A stretch of 10,429 bases of DNA, from positions 1 to 10,429 of the forward strand of contig JBKEAM010000054.1 in the NCBI GenBank assembly GCA_047972265.1. The letters are read 5' to 3'. The notes below the pieces were generated by a model, which worked only from the letters and a program-made list of their open reading frames with translations, searched no databases and was not told where the DNA came from. Of the stretch, positions 8,001-10,429 are shown piece by piece. The position numbers were made by a program, and so were the translations under genes. This DNA comes from JAAYCI01 sp047972265. Lineage in GTDB: Bacteria > Bacillota > Clostridia > Oscillospirales > Ruminococcaceae. Numbering within the stretch: position 1 is the stretch's first letter; each line of letters starts with the position of its first letter.

Positions 8001-8161
8001 GCGGGTATGGCGTACAGGATGCCCAGCCAGACCATTTGGCCTGTGCACAAACGCTTACTATACCGGTTGCCGGCGGCAGCCTGCAAAACAATAACCGGCT
8101 TGAAGTACAGGTACTAAACGGCTGGTTTACGTGGGATGCTATGAGCCTTATTATGCAATAA
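5021..8161 (+). CDS. glycoside hydrolase family 2 enzyme, beta-mannosidase-like, with C-terminal beta-sandwich
   Basis: This 1046-residue enzyme starts at an ATG with AAGGTGG 8 nt upstream. Domains in order: GH2 N-terminal sugar-binding jelly roll (about 8-190, with FFGGVDFACEIFING at 93-107), immunoglobulin-like domain (about 210-320, ending in NLWWPTGYGEPALYTV), catalytic TIM barrel (about 335-660), further beta domains (about 665-905), and a jelly-roll-like end (about 915-1046, closing in NGWFTWDAMSLI). The predicted acid/base is Glu453 in HPCILEWSGGNE and the nucleophile Glu526 in RYGEFGCQ. The SSWDYNEPWP motif (621-630) matches the aromatic wall of beta-mannosidases. The expected R-x-W-G-G segment reads RQHGA (384-388), with His386 in place of the tryptophan, so the sugar may not be mannose. 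It has no signal peptide and should act in the cytoplasm on imported oligosaccharide. It is the first gene of a two-gene operon under probable AraC control. Family confidence is high; substrate confidence is low. Confidence 0.93.
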   Translation: MSNQTILLNGTDWQICKGEAKSNALPLSVPGNTWIDATVPGNIQADIERAKFIKPIWYGPRDDYMTALCLSDWWYRKTFFAKNDWAQKRISLFFGGVDFACEIFINGTPVYKNEGTFKQFWVDISNHVRLAEENELQVKIDAMPPELLEWIVDSDGKMSAEGEEKFFVFANNKIRQTLKGLKSPGNCSYDWGTNIYTLGIWKDVALHVTGTVRADCIQARGLLNSDYSAGTASVTLELDCSDEAEINVDITLTGKEGAKTIAAPFTVTKGKNKVTLDIPVENPNLWWPTGYGEPALYTVDAAVSCGGGISCNAHARFGFRDVQWEPTEGAPAGMKNKFGLVINGQRVRTLGSCFTSPDLLPGRLGSRGTHYLDMAKACNMNTFRQHGAQVIMPAEFYDAADEAGIMILLDFPIGNCMPETDDVFLKKLKETITSIVKETRNHPCILEWSGGNELDIYFNVAADDTGVRVIEAAVLAEDDTRTFRDTCPIEGSRHAPWDYNADLHYDYYNSDLKDNKGIIPLMRYGEFGCQTPSNLEVWQRDFPLDSQWPLDPENPTQYRKNALNAVFDHDYWLRPAVIERFFGPLDNLEMVIKGGQYLGAEGLRYAMDALRAMGKRLGGFSSWDYNEPWPNGAGSFLVDYDGRPVMMYHFVKEALTPVTLQLKYDQVFYSMYRDTFATIRIVSDAPNRQEDLSWTYTGRDREGNVYEHNAGTISINPLEVIELGQIKITPPFKMAAGPVLGELILKDSSGTIIAQRVHLFCAEGAQYPLRSLLTQNKVNNYPFDIPYVTTGLAGREVAKTTLAVQQCRSYEDDIFEYMDVTLQNTGSMTALFIELHPLLCYRTDLIIPDNFISIPPSEERTITIKARKNSVLPLPAPETLPQTGFTVSCFNAPELTIAPDESVLLHMGRRNKLCRGYKGYEEKEGYVTEVTATNGVISTAEVSYISRDKANFSFTTNTQNPATLYLHLADNAKQGCRIRVLLNGSAIAEETLCGGYGVQDAQPDHLACAQTLTIPVAGGSLQNNNRLEVQVLNGWFTWDAMSLIMQ

Positions 8162-8204
8162 ACACATATTGCCTACTATTTAAAATACAAATGAGGTAAA
8201 TGAT

Positions 8205-9950
8205 ATGGAAAAGCTGGTAATAAAAAAAGCCCCTGCGGCAAATCAGGCGCCCCCAAACTGGTATTTAACGGCAAAATATGGCCTGTATGTTACTTGGGCC
8301 TTTGAGGGCAAAAATACTGCCGATGGCTGCGGTTGTTACCCCGATGGAAGCCTGCCCAAAAGCCATAACGAAATGGTCGACGCCTTTGATGTAGAGAGCT
8401 TTGCAAACGACTGTAAAGATATGAATATTGAGTATGTAAACTTAACCTCTTACCATGCCAATATGTTTGTGCTGTACCCCAGCAAGGTGGTAGAAGAAAT
8501 GCTGCCCGGCCACACCTGCCGCCGAGATTTGTTAAAAGAAATTGCCGATGCACTGCACCAGCGGGGCATCCGCCTACAGGTGTATATTCATGCCACCATT
8601 GGCGACAGCATGACCGAGGAAGACCGGGCACGTACCCACTGGTACGATGCCGAAGACGGCTATAAAAAATGGAACGACTGGCACAACCTGTTTTTTGATG
8701 AAATGGCCAAGCGGTATGCCGGTGTAATAGATTCTTACTATATCGATATGATTTTTGACAAGCCTTTTCTTACCATGATTGACCAAAAGCGCCTAAAGCA
8801 AACCTTGCAGGCATACGACCCCAACGTGCTTGTTATTGGCAATGGCGAGGCAAATGCCGCGGTGGATTTTGGCTCTCGTGAGGATGCCATGACCCTAATT
8901 GATAATGAGGACGACCGTTTGGCTTACCCCGTACAAACTGTAATTTCGCTTACAGGCAAATGGTGGTCTTTGCAGCCCAGCACTGCTGCTTCGGCCGTGC
9001 TGTATACTCCGCGCCATCTGTACCGCACCTTGGTGCTTACCGCCAGTGCCAACGTTGGCGGCGGGGGCATGGCAATTGGGGCTTCGCCCTATGTAACGCG
9101 CGGGTTTGAGCCCGGCAGTAAAGAAACAATAGTTGCGCTGGGGCAGTTGGTTGCCCCTGTTGCCAAATCCATTAAAGGCACCCTGCCCAGTACCTCCTAT
9201 ATCACCCCAGCGGGCGCCTCTATTAAAACACTGCCACATGGCATTGTTGCCACTGCATCTCCCTGCGGCAAGTACGAATATATCCATGTGCTAACACCGC
9301 CCAAAAGCGACACATTGGTTTTACCTGTGCCGCGGGATAAAAAGCAGTTTAAAAGTGCGGTTGTTCTGCCCTCCAATACGCCTGTACAATTTGCGCAAAA
9401 CAGCGATGGACTTAAAATAAGCATTGAGGGCGAATGGGATGCGCTGGATACGGTGCTGTGCTTAGAAGTATTAGAAACACCCCAGCTTGCATACACCATT
9501 GCCCCCTTTGCAAAGCAAAGCTGCACAGCCCATAGCCCAAAACCATTGCCACAGCACGAGGCCGAAAAGGCGATTGATAATGATCCCAGTACCTTTTTTT
9601 GTTCCTCTGGCAGTACATTAACCGAGATTGTTTTGGATTTAGGCAGCGAGCAGGAGGTATGTCGGGTACGCGTTTTGCCACGGCAGGATGGAACCGGCTT
9701 TGAAGAGATGATCACCCACATTTGCACCTATAGCCTGCATACCAGCTGTGACGGAAAAGAATATACCGCTGTTGCCTCGGGCGAATGGCCCCGCACAGCA
9801 GAGGAAAAAAGCGCATGCTTCCCCGCCATCCAGGCGCGTTTTGTTAAGCTTGTGTCCGGCCCCGAATGGCTGCCAGACTTTTTCTGGGGATTTTCTCCCA
9901 AAGCAAGCGCTGCCGAAATTGATGTGGATATTGTTGTAAATTCGTTTTGA
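8205..9950 (+). CDS. GH29-like (alpha-L-fucosidase fold) hydrolase with C-terminal F5/8-type domain
   Basis: This 581-residue protein follows the GH2 gene by 43 bp with no terminator between. Its GAGG ribosome binding site is 8 nt before the ATG. Residues 15-325 follow the GH29 pattern: AKYGLYVTWAFEG (23-35, compare AKFGIFIHWG), FDVESFANDCKDMNIEYVNLTSYH across 61-84, IDSYYIDM (175-182, compare DVIWFDG), and SANVGGGGMAIG (281-292) leading to VAKSIKGT (319-326). Asp181 aligns with the GH29 nucleophile. Two of the three pocket histidines are changed: HWG to TWA (Thr30) and KHH to SYH (Tyr83, with His84 kept). A beta domain (about 330-425) and a discoidin-like F5/8 type C domain (about 450-575, AIDNDPSTFF and IVLDLGSEQEV) follow. 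There is no signal peptide, so it is probably cytoplasmic. It may cleave a sugar other than fucose. The fold call is from motifs only. Confidence 0.8.
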   Translation: MEKLVIKKAPAANQAPPNWYLTAKYGLYVTWAFEGKNTADGCGCYPDGSLPKSHNEMVDAFDVESFANDCKDMNIEYVNLTSYHANMFVLYPSKVVEEMLPGHTCRRDLLKEIADALHQRGIRLQVYIHATIGDSMTEEDRARTHWYDAEDGYKKWNDWHNLFFDEMAKRYAGVIDSYYIDMIFDKPFLTMIDQKRLKQTLQAYDPNVLVIGNGEANAAVDFGSREDAMTLIDNEDDRLAYPVQTVISLTGKWWSLQPSTAASAVLYTPRHLYRTLVLTASANVGGGGMAIGASPYVTRGFEPGSKETIVALGQLVAPVAKSIKGTLPSTSYITPAGASIKTLPHGIVATASPCGKYEYIHVLTPPKSDTLVLPVPRDKKQFKSAVVLPSNTPVQFAQNSDGLKISIEGEWDALDTVLCLEVLETPQLAYTIAPFAKQSCTAHSPKPLPQHEAEKAIDNDPSTFFCSSGSTLTEIVLDLGSEQEVCRVRVLPRQDGTGFEEMITHICTYSLHTSCDGKEYTAVASGEWPRTAEEKSACFPAIQARFVKLVSGPEWLPDFFWGFSPKASAAEIDVDIVVNSF

Positions 9951-9989
9951 CAAGCGCCTTTCTATTTTAAACTTATAAAGTTAAAGCAA

Positions 9990-10030
9990 ACAGGGAGCGA
10001 TACGTTAGTATCGCTCCCTGTACTTTTTAT
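9990..10030 (+). terminator. strong intrinsic terminator of the hydrolase operon
   Basis: A perfect 14-bp stem (9990-10003 with 10008-10021) closes a GTTA tetraloop and is followed by ACTTTTTATTT. It lies 39 bp after the stop codon of the GH29-like gene. The upstream side has no A-run, so it works for rightward transcription only. Confidence 0.95.
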
Positions 10031-10031
10031 T

Positions 10032-10429
10032 TATCCAATATATACATTCATAAAACCAAAAGCCCTGTCAATCTGAATGGTACAGCGGCTAAACCCTTAT
10101 TTTTGCCGGATTTTCATCCTCAAACCCCTCTTTATTCCAAATAGTCATACTTTTACTTTTTTGAAAAAAGCTCAAAGTGTTACCAGTAGAAGAACAAAAA
10201 TATCCCTTACCAGCAATTAATATTTAAAAAATATAATGTTGGAATAAATGCAAAACATTTTTTATATGACTTCAATTAGGCCAATTTCGTTGACAAACGG
10301 CTCCAAAACGATGTTTTCGGTAAAATGAAAGTATCGCAAAAGGTCTCGAAAAAGTTAGCACCCCAGATGGCATAAAAAGAGAGCCATTGTCAGCACCTGA
10401 AATAACCGCTACCCTTAGAATTGTGAGAG
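10032..10429. other. gene-free stretch resembling a repeat or gene remnant
   Basis: No gene with a start codon and ribosome binding site is visible in these roughly 400 bp. Read leftward, however, several consecutive stop-to-stop stretches look protein-like: 10262-10354 (30 residues, ending IGLIEVI), 10276-10389 in another frame (37 residues), 10207-10275 (22 residues) and 10089-10223 (44 residues, ending NPAKIRV). None has a usable start, and two overlapping frames are open at once. This fits a conserved non-coding repeat, or a decayed gene with frameshifts, better than a working gene. It could also be the edge of a mobile element whose remainder lies past the window. Confidence 0.35.

Noticed and set aside
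9197..9727. 176-residue leftward open frame
   Set aside because: Shadow of the GH29-like gene; it crosses the F5/8 domain coding region and has no family features.
10290..10326. TTGACA at 10290-10295 with TAAAAT at 10321-10326 as a promoter
   Set aside because: The spacer is 25 bp, too long for a sigma-A promoter, and no gene follows within the window.
10325..10375. 16-residue rightward frame starting ATG at 10325
   Set aside because: No ribosome binding site, very short, and lies within the possible repeat.
1..10429. CRISPR arrays, tRNA or rRNA genes, intact insertion sequences
   Set aside because: No regularly spaced repeats, no tRNA-like cloverleaf with CCA-type end, and no transposase-like protein were seen on either strand.

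Overview
The window looks like part of a carbohydrate-utilisation locus from a Gram-positive Firmicute, probably a gut-type Clostridia. The clues are strong AGGAGG-type ribosome binding sites, a lipoprotein-anchored solute-binding protein, LplB/YtcP-type sugar permeases with no ATPase of their own, and AT-rich intergenic DNA. I did no database search, so the lineage is inferred.

Layout from left to right. A leftward operon occupies 1-2455: permease 1 (1514-2455), permease 2 (628-1503), then a substrate-binding lipoprotein (1-575) that runs off the left edge. A 462-bp control region (2456-2917) separates it from a rightward RpiR-family regulator with a SIS domain (2918-3865, TTG start). That gene converges on a leftward AraC-family regulator (3965-4885), and the two share a bidirectional terminator. 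A 135-bp divergent control region (4886-5020) then leads into a rightward two-gene operon: a large family 2 glycoside hydrolase of beta-mannosidase-like build (5021-8161) and a GH29-like (alpha-L-fucosidase fold) enzyme with a C-terminal F5/8-type domain (8205-9950). A very strong terminator closes the operon at about 9990-10030. The last 400 bp hold no convincing gene but look like a repeat or gene remnant.

Working model (inference): an oligosaccharide is captured by the lipoprotein, imported by the two permeases with a shared ATPase encoded elsewhere, and cut in the cytoplasm by the two hydrolases, neither of which has a signal peptide. Each regulator is divergent from one functional half (RpiR/importer, AraC/hydrolases), so import and cleavage may be controlled separately. 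Both hydrolases keep recognisable catalytic acids but differ from family consensus at substrate-contacting positions, so the glycan is probably not the textbook one. That is the most interesting feature here.
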